Shown: in pieces, positions 47,515 through 60,138 of the stretch
Layout of the letters: every line of letters begins with the position of its first letter
Position numbering within the stretch: position 1 is the stretch's first letter
Origin: Leucogyrophana mollusca
Lineage: Eukaryota; Basidiomycota; Agaricomycetes; Boletales
Length of the DNA stretch: 64,000 bases
Reading direction: 5' to 3'
Assembly: GCA_021014945.1 (NCBI GenBank)
Contig: MU266404.1
Span: 47,807 to 111,806, forward strand
Notes under the pieces: model-generated
Databases searched by the model: none
What the model saw: the letters and a program-made list of their open reading frames with translations, nothing else
What the model was told of the DNA's origin: nothing
Program-made: the position numbers and the translations under genes

Positions 47515-50068
47515 TCAATACTCATCAACTTCCGAGCCCGAGAGGGATGCGTACTCAGAAACAGTCCGCACCTCCTCATACTCTTGCACTACCTCCCGCA
47601 TTGCGTACCTCATAATGGGCGTAAGCGGCATCAGCTTCGGTCCAACAACCTCCTCGGGCTCTTCTTCATCAACCCGGCCAAGATCGAGGTTCACGGGGTT
47701 GACCATCACCATCTCTCCATCCTCAGACGACTCGATCCCCACCGCCGTGCCGCTCCCGCTGATCTGTATCGCACTGGGGTTGTGCAACGTGCCCACACTG
47801 CCGGGTATAGGGAGAGGAGCAGGGATGGGTGTCACGATGTCTCTCATCACCCCTAATCCACTCTCACCCTCGCCCCGTACAGGATCCGTCCAATGTAAGT
47901 CCAGCACACGCCCTTTGACCATTCCGTCCACAGCTCTCACTCCAATCTCGCGACAGTGTAGGAAATATGGGAGGTATGTTGCACCCGGCTGGCTGAGCTT
48001 GCTCATCACTTTGAGCAGTTGCATCGCACTGAAGTCGGCCGAGTAATCTTCGCCGATGGTCATGCCCGATGCGTCCTTATGAGGATTGGATATGGCAGAA
48101 TAGACTTTGAAGCCTGCCGGGCCCAAGCCTGAGTGCAGCGCGTCAGGACCACTACTTCGTGGACGGGCTTGACGGGAGGGATTCTCTACAACGGGTGTGG
48201 TCGCGGTATTTTGGGAGGAGTGAATGATGTGGAGGTTGAGGACAGCGTGAGCTTGAAGGAAATGGGAACTTTGCTTAACTGCGGGGGGGGCAAATCAGAG
48301 GTGGGGACTCTTTGAGAGTGAAAGACTACTCACTGTCTAAGTTGCCTCCAGCGTTTACTGTCGATCCGCACTCATCAGGGTTTAAATCCTATGGGAAAAC
48401 ACTTGACACATACCATAATCGTTGATATAATCCTGCCAGTGTGCTAGCTTTCCACCAAAGGCATCATAGATTATCTCGAATGACAGTCCTGGTCGAAGCG
48501 GTTCAGGGACGCGCGGCAACAGTCTTTCAATGAAAAAGGTGTGTGTCTCTGCTTTCGTGCAGTCGCCAATGGTAATTATCTATCGTGGTTAGAAACATTA
48601 GCGATACACACCAACTGCAACCACAATAAGGACAAACGCACCTTGCAGTGTTGCATCACGTTCAACTGCCTCAGCCATGTTTGGTAGAATGGGTCACTTG
48701 TTGCATGGATGACATGACACAGCCGGTCCTGTTTCGTCAGGACAAGCATTGAGTCCAGAAGGCACTTCATTGTCTCCGTAGATTGTATCAATGCCGGACT
48801 ATACCAAGCAAGATCAGTTATGGTCGTGGGAGAGGTCGACGGACAAGATACGGACAGTTTGTGTGCCTCATCAAAGAACAGAACCGGCATCTTCTTTACT
48901 GGTTTTTGCGGCTCCTTCTCTTTCGCCAAGCAAGATCCGTCTTCGGTGCTACGTCTCCCGTCACTGGAACCCTGGCCTTTGCGCTTGAAGAACCAGCGAG
49001 ACTTGGGCGACGTGGCCTCGACATGGGTCCTGTCAGACGACACATCCGATCCCTTCTTTGCTTTGGTGCCGTTCTTGTCAGTCTGTGGTGGGGGGTCGAA
49101 CTCCCAGTACTTCAGCAGGGAGCTCTGATTCAGATCGAGGCATTAAGTTCACGTCGTGGTCCAATGGGCACAAGAGGCTTACCTGGAAGAGCTCCATGAG
49201 TCGAGCGATATCGCTCGTCTTTACTTGGCTGCCAATACTCCCGACCGGAGATTCGTTTAGACGTCGTTCAACGCTCAAACGATCATGCTGCACTTGGGTT
49301 CAGCACCAAAAGTCCTTCTCCAGAGTAAGGACTGACCTTGAACCCCCACGCTTCCTTCTGGAAATCGCCGTACCCAGGAAGGGTTTTGGCGATCGTCTCG
49401 AAATATTGCTCCATCTGCTGGCTGAGGCTCATGTAGAGGCTGGATATGTCCGCGAAACCGGGGATGCGGAGATCGAAGTGGAGGACATGGTACGCTTCAC
49501 GGGAAAGGACTTCTCGGAGGAGTGCGGTCTATGGCCGAGGACTGTGAGTCAGCGACGAGGAAAGAATACAGGATCCGTACCTTGCCGACTGAACTCGCTC
49601 CGAACAAAACGGTGAAGGAAGGTTCGCCTTCCAGTGCTCGCTCGATGGCGCGGGTTTCTGCTTCACGGGGAAGAAAGCCCGGCAAGCGAGAAAAAGTGTG
49701 CTTGGTGCGCAGTTGTGAGCGTTCACGCTCTTCGTTGATTTCATTGCGAGCCTCTTCAAGTAGCCGTTTAGACTCCGTTAGCGAGCGGACCGTCTCAGAT
49801 GGCTAGGAGAAGTAGGCCAGTATGATAGATAGCGAGTGATAAGTTAGTTGCGTCATCTTTAACGGCGAACTGAACGTACGTTGAGAATAACCGAGAATAT
49901 CTCGCTCATTCCGAAGAAGTTTCTCCGACCTAGGTCAGAGCTATACGCGGAGCCTCTGCGACCAGGAAGGTTGGATCGAAACAACCAATGGATAGGGTTG
50001 GCGCGTTGAGGACGTGGGTTTGGGCTATTTGAAGACCTTTGCACCTTGGAGGATCTGGTACGCATCAT
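47515..50068 (-). CDS. STAND/Arch_ATPase-like P-loop NTPase
   Basis: The reverse strand starts MMRTRSSKVQRSSNSPNP (ATG at 50066-50068). A coiled stretch (RLLEEARNEINEERERSQ) leads to FLPREAETRAIERALEGEP and a Walker A region FTVLFGASSVGKT, the start of an Arch_ATPase/STAND NTPase. The Walker B is MPVLFFDEAHKL, then VIHATSDPFYQTWL (sensor-like). A Ser/Lys-rich insert precedes Walker B. The C-terminal exon (YLPYFLHCREIGVRAVDGMV and VVGPKLMPLTPIMRYAMREV) is a conserved, mushroom-specific tail ending SEVDEY. Such ATPases are abundant in Agaricomycetes; proposed roles are signalling or mitochondrial, not shown here. Introns lie near 48130-48560, 49150, 49290 and 49540. Confidence 0.75.
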
Positions 50069-50675
50069 AGGAGGAAGGAGGGTTGGTCTTATGGAATTTC
50101 GCGGGACGTACAAAGAGAGGATAAGAGTACGAGAGTACGAACAACGGAAAGCGCGTACAGTTTATGCACACTCGTGCATGGCAGCACAGTGCCTATTAAC
50201 TCGTCTGCGTGTACAGCACCATGAACACGAGTTCGGGTTGAAAATGCGGATGATCCACGTTTTCTGCGCGAGGACGGCTGTACCGAACGGGGTAAAACTG
50301 CGGACAATGGCGCCTCCTGGATTAAATTACGATATGCCCTGACATGGTAGAGGATGATCAACATTCTAGGGCTGAAGGACTCCGTATCCTTGGTGACTAG
50401 GCTTGGGGTGCTTTTCCAACTGTAACAATGAAGACCTTGTGCTTGTTCCGATTGGGTGCCGACCGTACCGCTTTACAGATACAAAGCCTCTTCTTGTGCG
50501 CCTCCCCTAGCGCCTAGGTAAGGCCACGCAAACTCGCAGCACGTAAGATACACGAAAACCGAGTCCCAGTGCAATGGCATTGGCTAGACAAGGGTCGCGA
50601 TCGAGTGATGATGACGTGTCTTAAAATAAAAGTGTCAGATAAGATAGTGGCAGTGCCAATCGACCATGTTAACTA

Positions 50676-50793
50676 TTGATTCTCCAAGAGATGGGCGATT
50701 AAGAGCTGAAGTTCATGTGTACGATCCCGATAATCATGTAATTGCGAAATATCAGAACTCGTCCTCATATCCGAAGTCACTATGCAGGCCATC
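50676..50793 (+). repeat. Direct repeat copy A: degenerate copy of the RING gene 3' end
   Basis: About 118 bases match 54720-54841 with scattered changes (shared blocks such as GATTCTCCAAGAGATGGGCG and GAACTCGTCCTCATATCCG). On the minus strand copy A still encodes FGYEDEF followed by a stop, the last residues of the RING protein, but lacks the rest. It is a truncated duplicate. Confidence 0.75.
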
Positions 50794-50829
50794 TCCAGGA
50801 TCTTTTCCCCTGAATCGCGTCGGGATACT

Positions 50830-53800
50830 CACCGACCGCCTGCTCGGCGTCCTCGACCCCATACACTCACAACCACAGAACCAGCGGAAGCTTACCCCCC
50901 GCCTGTTTTGGTAAGGTCTGCTGCCTAGCGAGTTGCATTGGTTTAATCTTCGTTATAGTCGCCACTGCATGAACCTCTGCTCGACAGGCCCCCTACAGCC
51001 CCTACTGGCTTTGGTGGGTCTGAAGACCCCCGAAACCTGCAGAGCTGGTATCACCCTCGTAGGGGTACTAGTGTTTGTCTTGACATATCCACACCGAGTG
51101 TCATATGCTGACGTGAGTTGGACAGAGGGGACCTGCCCCACCTCCGGGAACTTTTGGCCCAGCAGGCCAAGCGAGTGTCGCAGCAGATGGTGGTCGAACA
51201 TATGTTCCTATGCCCCCTGGCCCGGTGGGCGCAGACGCACCATAAGTTGACGCGGTTCTCACTCAATCTCCTTCATAGACTGTTGTACAGCCCCCCTGGT
51301 TTGATACCTTGATGGCCATACTGCAGGTTCGTCCGTTCCGTCGCTGGCCTGTCTCGCACACTCACATTTCCCGGATAGGAACATCGCCTCGCACAACTCG
51401 CGACGGTGGATCAACAACGGGAATTCTTGAGATATATGCATGGCTTGAATCAGTGGTTGGAACGTGACGCTCAAGATCGCCAAGCAGAACTTCGGGACGT
51501 TTCAGCAAGGGTTGATCAGCTAAGGGATGACCTCGGTCGTCTTGGCATGGGCATGGGTCCCGGTAAGTTACTTGATTGATTCGTAGACATGTTTGCTGAG
51601 GTATCTTCCCGAATGTGGGTGGTGTACAACCACCACCCACACTAGTACCTGCGCCATTCATAGTACCCCCAGTACCAGAAGCCACCGTACTGGGTCCTAT
51701 TGGACAACCACCCATTGTCGGCGGTGTGTACCCCCCTCCCCCAAGAGGATTCGTACCTCAAAGTGGACCTCGTCCAGTACCTCCACCTGGGCAACCAATC
51801 ATCTTCAATGCGCCACCAACTAATATCGTCGTAGAACCTTCTCGTCGCAGTCGCATCGATTCTGTGACATCGGACAGGCAGCACTCTTACCATCCTCCAC
51901 CTCATAGTGCAGAAGTGCCCCCAATACCAGTTACAGTGAGTCAAGGTGGCTATGACATCCCCGCCGTAGTTCCCGTGGTCAATTCTGGTTCGCGCAGTCA
52001 TGGTAGCCCTTCACATCAAACGATAGTCATCAACCAGTCGCCACAGCCTGGTTCCCCAGGGCCAATCATCACGGGGCCTTCAATTCTCCAGAGTCCAGTG
52101 GGGATCCCTGGGCAGCCTGGGTACCCCCAACCCGGCGGTGACCGACAGTGGCAGGGGCCACCCATCATAACCCAGCCGCAGCCCCTGACGAGTCCGATTG
52201 TAGTTGGTACACGGTCAAGTTCCAGAGGCAGTTCAAGGACTCACCATGACGAACCCATCGTTGTCGGTCGACCCGTCCTACCCCCGGCCGGACCCACCCA
52301 AATCTTTATCAATCCGACCGACACAGAGCGACACTCTGAACATGCCCCTCCCAATGTAATTATTCGGTCCCCAACCCACGGATCTGACTATGGCGATCCG
52401 GGAATACACAGGCACCCTTCCAGTCGCGGATTCCGTGTTCCAGCGGTAGCCCCTGTCGTCGTGCAGGTTCCATGCAGGCGTCACCATCACCATCCATGCT
52501 CCCGCTCTCGATCCCACTCGCCGCATCACCGACACCGTTCGCGTCGTCGGCACTGTTCACGTCGTCGACACTGTTCACGCCGTCGACACCGTTCACGTCG
52601 TGGACACTCCGATCGATCGAGGTCACCACCCTCCATTATAGAGCACGACGAGGGCCATCCCCGGCGACGTCTTCATCACCGCCACCGATCATAATCACCG
52701 GACGATGGTCGTAGGCGCCACGGCTGATCATATTCTCGCGAAGGAGATTCAAGAGGACACAGGCATCGACGTCATTCGTACTCGTACTCGCCTGAGGACG
52801 ACGGGCACCGAGGACACCGTCGTCGTTCATATACCCCCGAAGACGATAGGGGACATCGTAGGCACAGACGCGACTACTCGCCCGAGGAGGATAGGGGACG
52901 TCGTAGGCGACGACGACGATCGCGCTCCTACTCACCTGAAGAGGACCCAGGACATCGGAGACTTCATCGTCGTCGCTCAATCTCGCCTGAAGATCCAGGG
53001 CATGGGCGACATCGACGTCCTTCTGAAGTTGAGGGTGATCGCCCTATTCATCGCCGCCCAATTTCTCCTGAAGGCGAACATGACGGTGGCCGGCATCCAG
53101 TTACATCTCATCCAACCGGTTCGGTACGTACGCATCGAATTACCTCGTCCCCACCGTTTGAGGAGGCAGATATTGGCGTGCCCATACGCCATCACCATTC
53201 ACCGTCGGGATATGGCCCCCACTCACCTCAACAGCCCACTATCATCACGATTGTAGGCCATGAACACCCAGGGATGTCCCCCCCACGAGGCCCGTGAACA
53301 ACACGTCCCACAAGTGAATTTTTCACCCTCTTCACGCGGGGACGCATCTTCACCAGGTGCGAATAATTATGTCTCCACCAAGTCTTTTTCTGACATGGCC
53401 CACAGAACATAGACTGCGTGATGAGCTCAGGCGCGTTCCAGCTGGAGGAACCCATATTCCTTATGAGCCTTCTGAGGGTGGTCGACCGCCCCGTCACCCG
53501 CAGGCATCTATACACTGACATCCTTCGACTGGCCCACCTCGCAGCGCGGTAGAAGGAGAGAAACCCCGCGGAGAACCTTCAATTCGCCATCATGTTCCCT
53601 CTGGCCCAGATGACGCAACGTGCTCCGATATCATGCGTGCAAGAAACGAGCGTCTAGATGACGCAGAGAGGCAGCTAGAACATGTTGCACACGACGCCGT
53701 AGAGAACGAAAACCGTCGTGACGAGCATTTCCTTCATAACGAGGAAGAAGGGAGCCTATTATCCTGGACGATGAAGCTCGACGTGACCAGGAGACCAGGC

Positions 53801-54472
53801 AGCGTGGTGACGCGCTCTTCATGGAATCAGAAGACCCGCGTTGCTGGGGCTCCCCTTCCGGTTCCCCCTCATGGCCCTGCTTGTGATGCCGCATCCACAA
53901 TCGAATCGATGCATACAGCTGCACAAGATGCAGCTTCTCGGCATGCTGACAACATGATGGAGACCATCACCTTGGAGAGAGAACAGCTTGCAAGAGAGAG
54001 GGAGGCCATGGACGCCGAGCGCGAGAGGGAAAGAGCCGAAATGGAGGCCTTACATGCGAGTCATGACGCGGAACGTGAGGCAAGAATACATGCTTTGGAG
54101 GAGGAACTTGCGGCTGTTCGCAGCGAACTCGCTGAGAATAAAAAGCAGCCGCGACTGACTGAGGAGGCCGAAATGAGGGAGCGGGAGAGGCAAGAGGCGC
54201 AAGAGAATGACGATGCTATCAGGAACTAGCTGTGTGATATCACCAACTTGGTGCAAGACCAGCGGGATGCTTGTGCTGCCAAGAAGGAGTCGATGGACCA
54301 GAGATGGCAGGAGAAACAAGGTAGACGTGAGCTTAAGGATTCGCAGCTACAGGAGCTCCGCAACATGGTGTTCAAGCTTGTTGAAGACCGCGAAGCGGAT
54401 AAGATCAGAGAAGAAGAGAGGCTCGCCAATGAAGGCAAACTGGGTGCATCAGGAAATCTACAATTTACTTAA
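50830..54472 (+). pseudogene. Decayed proline/RS-rich coiled-coil protein gene
   Basis: Plus-strand fragments follow the order of a mushroom-specific family. A segment LDRGDLPHLRELLAQQ is followed by ATVDQQREFLRYMHGLNQWL and VDQLRDDLGRLGMG. A Pro/Gly-rich region (51615-52490) leads to an Arg/Ser/His-rich tract with repeated YSPEEDRGRRRR-like units (52740-53060). The C-terminal coiled coil (REQLAREREAMDAERERERA-like, VRSELAENKK) continues to 54472. The frames do not join: shifts are needed near 52690, 53300 and 53745, and the coiled coil is cut by an in-frame TAG at 54227-54229 inside AIRN-stop-LCDITNLVQDQ, where family logic expects a sense codon. I read it as a pseudogene, or possibly a gene with sequence errors. 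Confidence 0.6.
52542..52613 (+). repeat. 18-bp tandem repeat encoding RRRHCS/RRRHRS
   Basis: Four consecutive 18-base units with few changes, starting at 52542, 52560, 52578 and 52596, code for Arg-Arg-Arg-His-Cys/Arg-Ser in the RS-rich part of the decayed gene. The fourth unit is diverged. Confidence 0.7.
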
Positions 54473-54719
54473 CTACAAGTGCATCGAGAGGATCATAAGT
54501 ATTTAAGCCAGGTCAAGAAGATGTAAGTAACACCATGTATCACGCTGCCGTCTCGAAAGCGTGATGGTCAGCAGATTTATTGACATAGAAGCCACGGAAT
54601 GAGTCCAGAGAGTCATAGAACCTAAAATTATCGGGAACAAAATCCTCCCCAGAGATGGGGAGGAAGTGTGCAGCCCGATAGATGCACCTCAGGCCCGCTC
54701 ATGCTTATCGACAATTCGC

Positions 54720-54841
54720 TGTTGATTCTCCAAGAGATGGGCGATCGAGCTGAAGTTCACGCGTACGATCCCGATAATAGTGGAATTGCGACAATATTAG
54801 AACTCGTCCTCATATCCGTAGTCACCATCCAGGTCGTCTTC
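54720..54841 (+). repeat. Direct repeat copy B: 3' end of the intact RING gene
   Basis: Parental copy of the 50676-50793 repeat, in the same orientation. It covers the last codons and 3' flank of the RING gene. The two copies bracket the decayed RS-rich gene. Confidence 0.75.
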
Positions 54842-57203
54842 AGGATCTGCCGATGGGTCTCTCTCACCATAGGGGTCTCCAAGCTCCTCTCCATCAGAAC
54901 CATATTCTGTCCCTGGTCGTTCTTCGTCAGCGTAAAGCTCGGCCATATCGTCTGGGTCCAAGTCATCCCCACTCGGAGAGAGCACGGCTCGTCCGGGGTT
55001 CACTGAGCGATGGGGTATCGAACCATCATCACCGTATAGTTCACTATTTGCTCTGTTAGCATTGCTGAGCTTCCTATCATCTCGAGTCTTTACCGTTCGT
55101 GTGCAGCCACGCGTTCTGCCAGCTCGCTGCAATTTTCCATCTGAATAATCATCGCAATGAACGAGCCACTGAAAAACTCACGGATCATCGTCGTTCTCCC
55201 TGCCCAAGTCGACAGTATGATTATGCAAGGATAGCATTCCAATGGAACATGAGACTTCATTTCAAGTGATCCAACATGCATCGCAACTTACAATTCACGA
55301 CTCCCACCATCCGATGACCTGGCATCATCATCGGATGCAACGACTCCCCTTCTCGTCCGCTTCGCGGCCCTTCCTCTCTGCACCCCGGTATCCTCATCAC
55401 TGTCCAGCTCGTCCCGTTCAGAACTGTCGTCGGATGAGATTATGATAGCGGACGCGTGCGACGATCTTGGCCCGGCACGGGGCACTGCTCGACGGCGCGG
55501 AATTGAGGGCCCAGGACGGTCGTCAGAGAGAAGCTCGATAACCTCTCGGCGGCGACGCGGAGGAAGGGCGACAACATCACTATCATCATCAGAAATCTCG
55601 TATACCTCAGGAGAGGGCCGAGCCAGGTGCCGTGGTATCCCTATGTCGCCCTCGTCGTCGATAAAGCTCCCTTCGTAGCTTTCGTTCTCTTCTTCGTCTT
55701 CATCGTCATCGTGCCCATCGATGTCGTGAATTTCCTCGGGATCTTCAAAATGGCCATCAACCAAATCGATGAGGGCGTTACGGACCCGCATCCGCCGCCG
55801 AAGGTGCTGTGGCCAGACCACTAAATCTTCTTCATCGTCCCCATCACCCTCCTCAAGGCCCATCCACCCTGGGTCGTCCGCCATATCCACATCCTCAGCC
55901 GCATCCAGTGCTCCCAGGTCTTCCTCGAGCCATCCAAGGTCCTCTTCATCGCGCTGATGACCACGGTACACGCGCCCACAAGATGTGCATACACCATCCC
56001 AGATCTCGTGCATACAGTCGATGCAGCGGTATATCCCACCGTCTTCCACATCCAACATGCCCAAGTCTGCTGCGCGTCCTTGCGGTGGTGGTTCGTCTTC
56101 TGGGAGGAATCCAACGGGCATGAACGGAGGGAAGAATGCGCCGCCTATGTCAATGGCTTTGCGGAAGATACCTGCCCAGGGGTCTGCTGGCGCTTGGTTC
56201 GCATCATTGCCGGGGAGCGGAGCAGGTATGACTACCAATCCACTCTTGGAGAGTGACTGTACCATGCCCTTGATACCCCATACTTCGACGGGTCGTTCTC
56301 TGACTATGGCACGACAGTGCGGGCAGGTCTTCTTTCGCATGACAGCAGGTGGAGCCGGGCGGCCGTCCGGCATAGGTGCTTTGAACCATTGGACGAGACA
56401 GTCGTAACACGCAAGGTGTCCACACGGTGCGAGCGCGTAAGGTTTGTACATGAGATCCAAACATATCTGGCAAGTGATGGCTTGCTGAAATTGCGAGATG
56501 ACACCTTGATGAGTTTCGATGAGCTAAGAACGGATGATTCGTTAGCGTCTCGGGGGGAGTACAAGGAGCTAGACATCATACTTGGTTCTTTATTGTCAGC
56601 TCTTCTGTGAGCTGTGCATTCCTCTCTTCTAGTGAAAGTGCAGATGAGGGCTGCGCGACCTCATTCTCTGTGGGATCTACAGCTTTGCCCTTTCCCTTGT
56701 CCAAAGAGGTCTAAATGTCGGATGAGTGGTCGTGGCAAGCGTGATAAAGGGCAATGCTTTACCGGAGTGGCTGGTGCATCCACATTAACAGTATTTTGGT
56801 TTTCGACAGCTGTTCCCAGTCCCTTGTCACCAACGGAGTCTGTCCGCACCGGAGATGGGGACTTTGGTGCGCTCCGGCTTCCAGATGCTTCGGGCGGTGA
56901 TGTGAACCTGATGATCACATTGCGTGTCTCCTTCACATGGGCATCAAGAGACTGCGTTTGGTTCTGGCTATGGGGAGCCTTGGCAACGATGGGCGACTTC
57001 TTCTTCTTCTTTTTGCGTCGCTTCGAGTCCCTGTCGCGTTTCGACGAGGACTCTGCATCGGGTTTCAAGGTCTCTGGAGACTGATCTATTCTCAGTTTCT
57101 TCTTCGTACCATTTGGTCCATCTTCCGCGTCGGATATGGGCCTCTTGGCAGTCTGGACATCGTCGCTGGGGCCTGGGGTCGATGAACGCGTCGAGGAAGG
57201 CAT
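54797..57203 (-). CDS. RING-finger protein with long acidic tail (E3 ligase-like)
   Basis: ATG at 57201-57203 opens MPSSTRSSTPGPSDDVQTAK, a Ser/Lys-rich nuclear-type N-terminus with KRRKKKKKK at about residue 60. A coiled stretch (LEERNAQLTEELTIKNQ) precedes the RING: ITCQICLDLMYKPYALAPCG, HLACYDCLVQWF, CPHCRAIVRERPVEVW, with eight metal ligands in C3HC4 order. A second Cys set (YRCIDCMHEIWDGVCTSCGR) looks like an additional zinc ribbon. The C-terminal 300 residues are very acidic and end GDYGYEDEF at 54797. The RING-W-Lys layout recalls CHFR/PML-type nuclear E3 ligases; the substrate is unknown. The 3' end is duplicated 4 kb away. Confidence 0.85.
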
Positions 57204-58153
57204 TCTTGGGCGTTACGACTACAGCCCTAAGTGCGAGAGTTGAGCGCAGACAACACAAAGCGTCTAGGTACTGAGAGTCGGTAAAAGCCGTTCAGTCGTC
57301 CAAAAGAGGAATGCCGGATTTTCAGCTACGGGTGTCGTCTTGCCCCTGCAAGGCTGCACGACCCATCAGGAAACAGTGAGTGCGCGGCTGCACAGGTTGT
57401 GTATACGACAAGCTAGGATACCATAAGCTTATAGGTGCGTCAACGGCTCTGTAGCACCGGCGACAAGAAATTTGAGGCTGCTCATGCAAGGGGCATATGT
57501 TTCAGAGCCAGCGCGCCGGAAGGTAATGAGTTGCTATGTACTGTGCAATGTACGCCCCGGTGACAAACTATTCCAAGCTTTTCGGACGCGCAATACCAAA
57601 GATCTGGGTAGCGGAGAGGCATGCCCTCGAAATTCAAGATTCAACGGGGTCCGAACCCGTCGATCATCAAAGCAGTCAACATCACAAACATGTCTATACA
57701 TCGACGTCGGCTGAACTTTGACAAGGGGGCGGTGGGTGTCACTGAACCAAAGCATCGCCCACCGAGGCGAATGGTGTGGGTCAGCTCGCAACGAGGCAGC
57801 GGGGAAGAAGGTGGACGAGAACGCTCGAAATCGCTATTACGCACTTTCGGACTCGGAGTGTGCCAAGCATCGGGACAAAGTCGGGAAGGAGGGGAGATGG
57901 AATGGCTTCGAGCGGAGATGGAATATACTACCTTATATGGTATATCTCTCGGCCGGCATGTGATCCCGCCATCGTGGATCGTGTCAATTCCGTCACGTCC
58001 AAATAAACTAATGTCCCTCTGTTTCGAAAGTCTGATACCCGGCCAAGTGGAGCTGTAATAAGCTGCTTCCCAGCGACCCGTGTCCCGTATATACGCTACA
58101 TGCTTCGTCTCGAGGGCCTTTGATAACTTGCCCAACCTTTCTTTCGTTGTCCC
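57204..58153. other. Divergent promoter region, no gene seen
   Basis: About 950 bases between the starts of the RING gene and the transporter. A 194-codon minus-strand frame crosses it but has no motif and extends into the transporter's coding region. A GGGTTCGGACCCC hairpin on the minus strand resembles a tRNA T-arm but has no matching acceptor stem. Confidence 0.45.
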
Positions 58154-59765
58154 ATGTCGTCCGACGCGAGAATATCTCTTCACGCTCCTTTGCTTCTCTC
58201 CCATTCCGTATCGTCTCCTGCCCATCCCGGCGAGAATGGTCTCGCGTCAAATTCGTCTTATTTCTCCGCCTTGCATGCTGTTGCTGGGGAAAAAACACAT
58301 ACCGGAAGGCCAGTCAACATCCGCTCTGCAGATCTAATAGTAAGAGCGGACTCAACTCCCGAGCGACTCCATCACGCTTCTGAGGAACCCAATCCGAAAT
58401 CCCCCGTCAAAGCTACCTTTCAAAACGCACATCGCCGGCATGAATCTATCACTAGTCCCAGTCGGCTTCACCCCAGTAATCGTGTCGTTTCACCCAGGTC
58501 ACCACCACCATCACCCTACTCAAAGGGAAAGCACCCTTTTGGCCTTCCGTTACATTCAGACACACGCATCCCAATTTACGACCCCGATCTCGAATATGGC
58601 AAGGATTCGCGGACACCTCGACCCCTCTCAGACTTTTACAACTCTCAGAGTTTTTGGCTGGTCCTCTACTTCTCATTCAACCTCGGACTCACCCTCTACA
58701 ACAAAGGAGTCCTCATACAATTCCCATTTCCTTACACTCTCACCGCGCTACATGCCTTGTGCGGCTCTATAGGAGGCTTTGTCCTCCTTCGACGCGGTGC
58801 TTTCGTCCCCGCTAAATTGTCCGACGTCGACAATGCTGCCCTAATTGCATTTAGTATCCTGTATACCATTAACATCGCCGTTAGTAATTTATCGCTGCAG
58901 CTAGTTACTGTCCCGGTATGTCGACTGCGTTCACTACATTCTTTGTCTGGTACTAAATCTCTTCGCAGTTTCATCAAGTAGTTCGTGCTGCAACCCCAAT
59001 CTTCACCATCATCCTCTCCGCCTTCCTATTTGGGATGCGTAGCAGTCGGCACAAGATGGCATCGCTAGTTCCAGTCATCGCTGGAGTGGGGCTGGCGTAA
59101 GTCCGCAATTCGCATCCGCCGTCGAATACCTGCTGACACCATAGATGTTAGCACTTACGGAGATTATTACTGCACTCTCTCAGGTTTACTCCTGACCGTT
59201 CTCGGCACTGTACTTGCTGCCGTAAAAACCATCTTCACAAGCATCCTCCAATCGCCCTCATCACCACAGGCTCCACGCGCACCTTCCCCTTTACGGCTGG
59301 TTATACCCCCGCGGCTACACCTCCACCCCCTTGATTTGCTTACGCGCATGGCACCCCTTGCATTCATCCAATGTATCATACTTGCGCTCTGCACCGGAGA
59401 GCTTGACCGCGTGCGGCATTACAGTGCCCATGAGATGTCCCCCTTCAAGGTGGTCGCGCTATTGCTGAATGGTACCATCGCGTTTGGACTCAATGTCGTC
59501 AGCTTTACTGCCAACAAGAAAGCTGGACCTCTCAGCATGACTGTTGCCGGTACGCTACAATTCTCTGCGTCTCTATTTACGCCCTGTGTGCTAATATAGG
59601 GGCGTAGCCAATGTGAAGCAAGTCCTCTCCATATTCCTCGCGGTGTTGATCTTTGATCTAACGATCTCGGCCACAAATGCCATGGGTATATTGCTGACAC
59701 TTGCTGGAGGAGCATGGTATGCGACGATAGAATACCAGGAGAAGAAGTCTAAACACCGGATTTGA
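58154..59765 (+). CDS. Triose-phosphate/nucleotide-sugar transporter (TPT, DUF250 type)
   Basis: ATG at 58154 opens a polar N-terminus of about 160 residues, then FWLVLYFSFNLGLTLYNKGV and FPFPYTLTALHALCGSIGG, a signature of TPT/DUF250 transporters. LYTINIAVSNLSLQLVTVP, FHQVVRAATPIFTIILSAF and VIAGVGLATYGDYYCT-like exons follow, and NVVSFTANKKAGPLSMTVA and NVKQVLSIFLAVLIF complete the fold of ten helices. It ends KKSKHRI at 59765. Introns lie at about 58917-58970, 59099-59155 and 59545-59610. Members exchange sugar phosphates or nucleotide sugars in Golgi/ER. The substrate cannot be told from sequence. It is convergent with P450 C. Confidence 0.85.
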
Positions 59766-60138
59766 TCAGACGATCAAGACGAACTCATCCTTTTTGTTGA
59801 TGGCCTCTGTAGACCATCTACAATTTGATTTTTTCATTGTGAATAGACCTTTCGTCAGGATAGGTATATATCGGTATCACACGTACCTTTGTTCTCGTAC
59901 AGTTTAGCAGTGATTGTACATCAGTTTGCCCTTTCGTTTTCCTCCATTTGACCGGCACTCATCTCGGGCATTCGACTGACAAGCGTGTGCGAGTACTCCG
60001 GTGCAGCGAGGTGTGGGCGCAACTTTGGGATAAACGGTATATGGTCTCGGAGATGAGAGACCTTACTGACGAATAACAAACGAGTAGAGATGAGCCGCTC
60101 ATGGTATACATGTACGTCGTTTCAAACTTTCGTCCCTG
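59766..60138. other. Convergent 3' intergenic
   Basis: About 370 bases between the stop of the transporter and the stop of P450 C. No gene or RNA seen. Confidence 0.5.

Noticed and set aside
51642..52001. Minus-strand frame opposite the Pro-rich region
   Set aside because: Trp/Tyr/Arg-rich shadow of the proline-codon-rich plus strand.
57640..57680. tRNA T-arm-like hairpin on the minus strand
   Set aside because: The 5-bp stem and 7-base loop are present, but position 58 is G and no acceptor, D or anticodon stems can be found.
57641..58225. 194-codon minus-strand frame upstream of the TPT transporter
   Set aside because: Runs antisense into the transporter's first exon; basic, motif-free composition.
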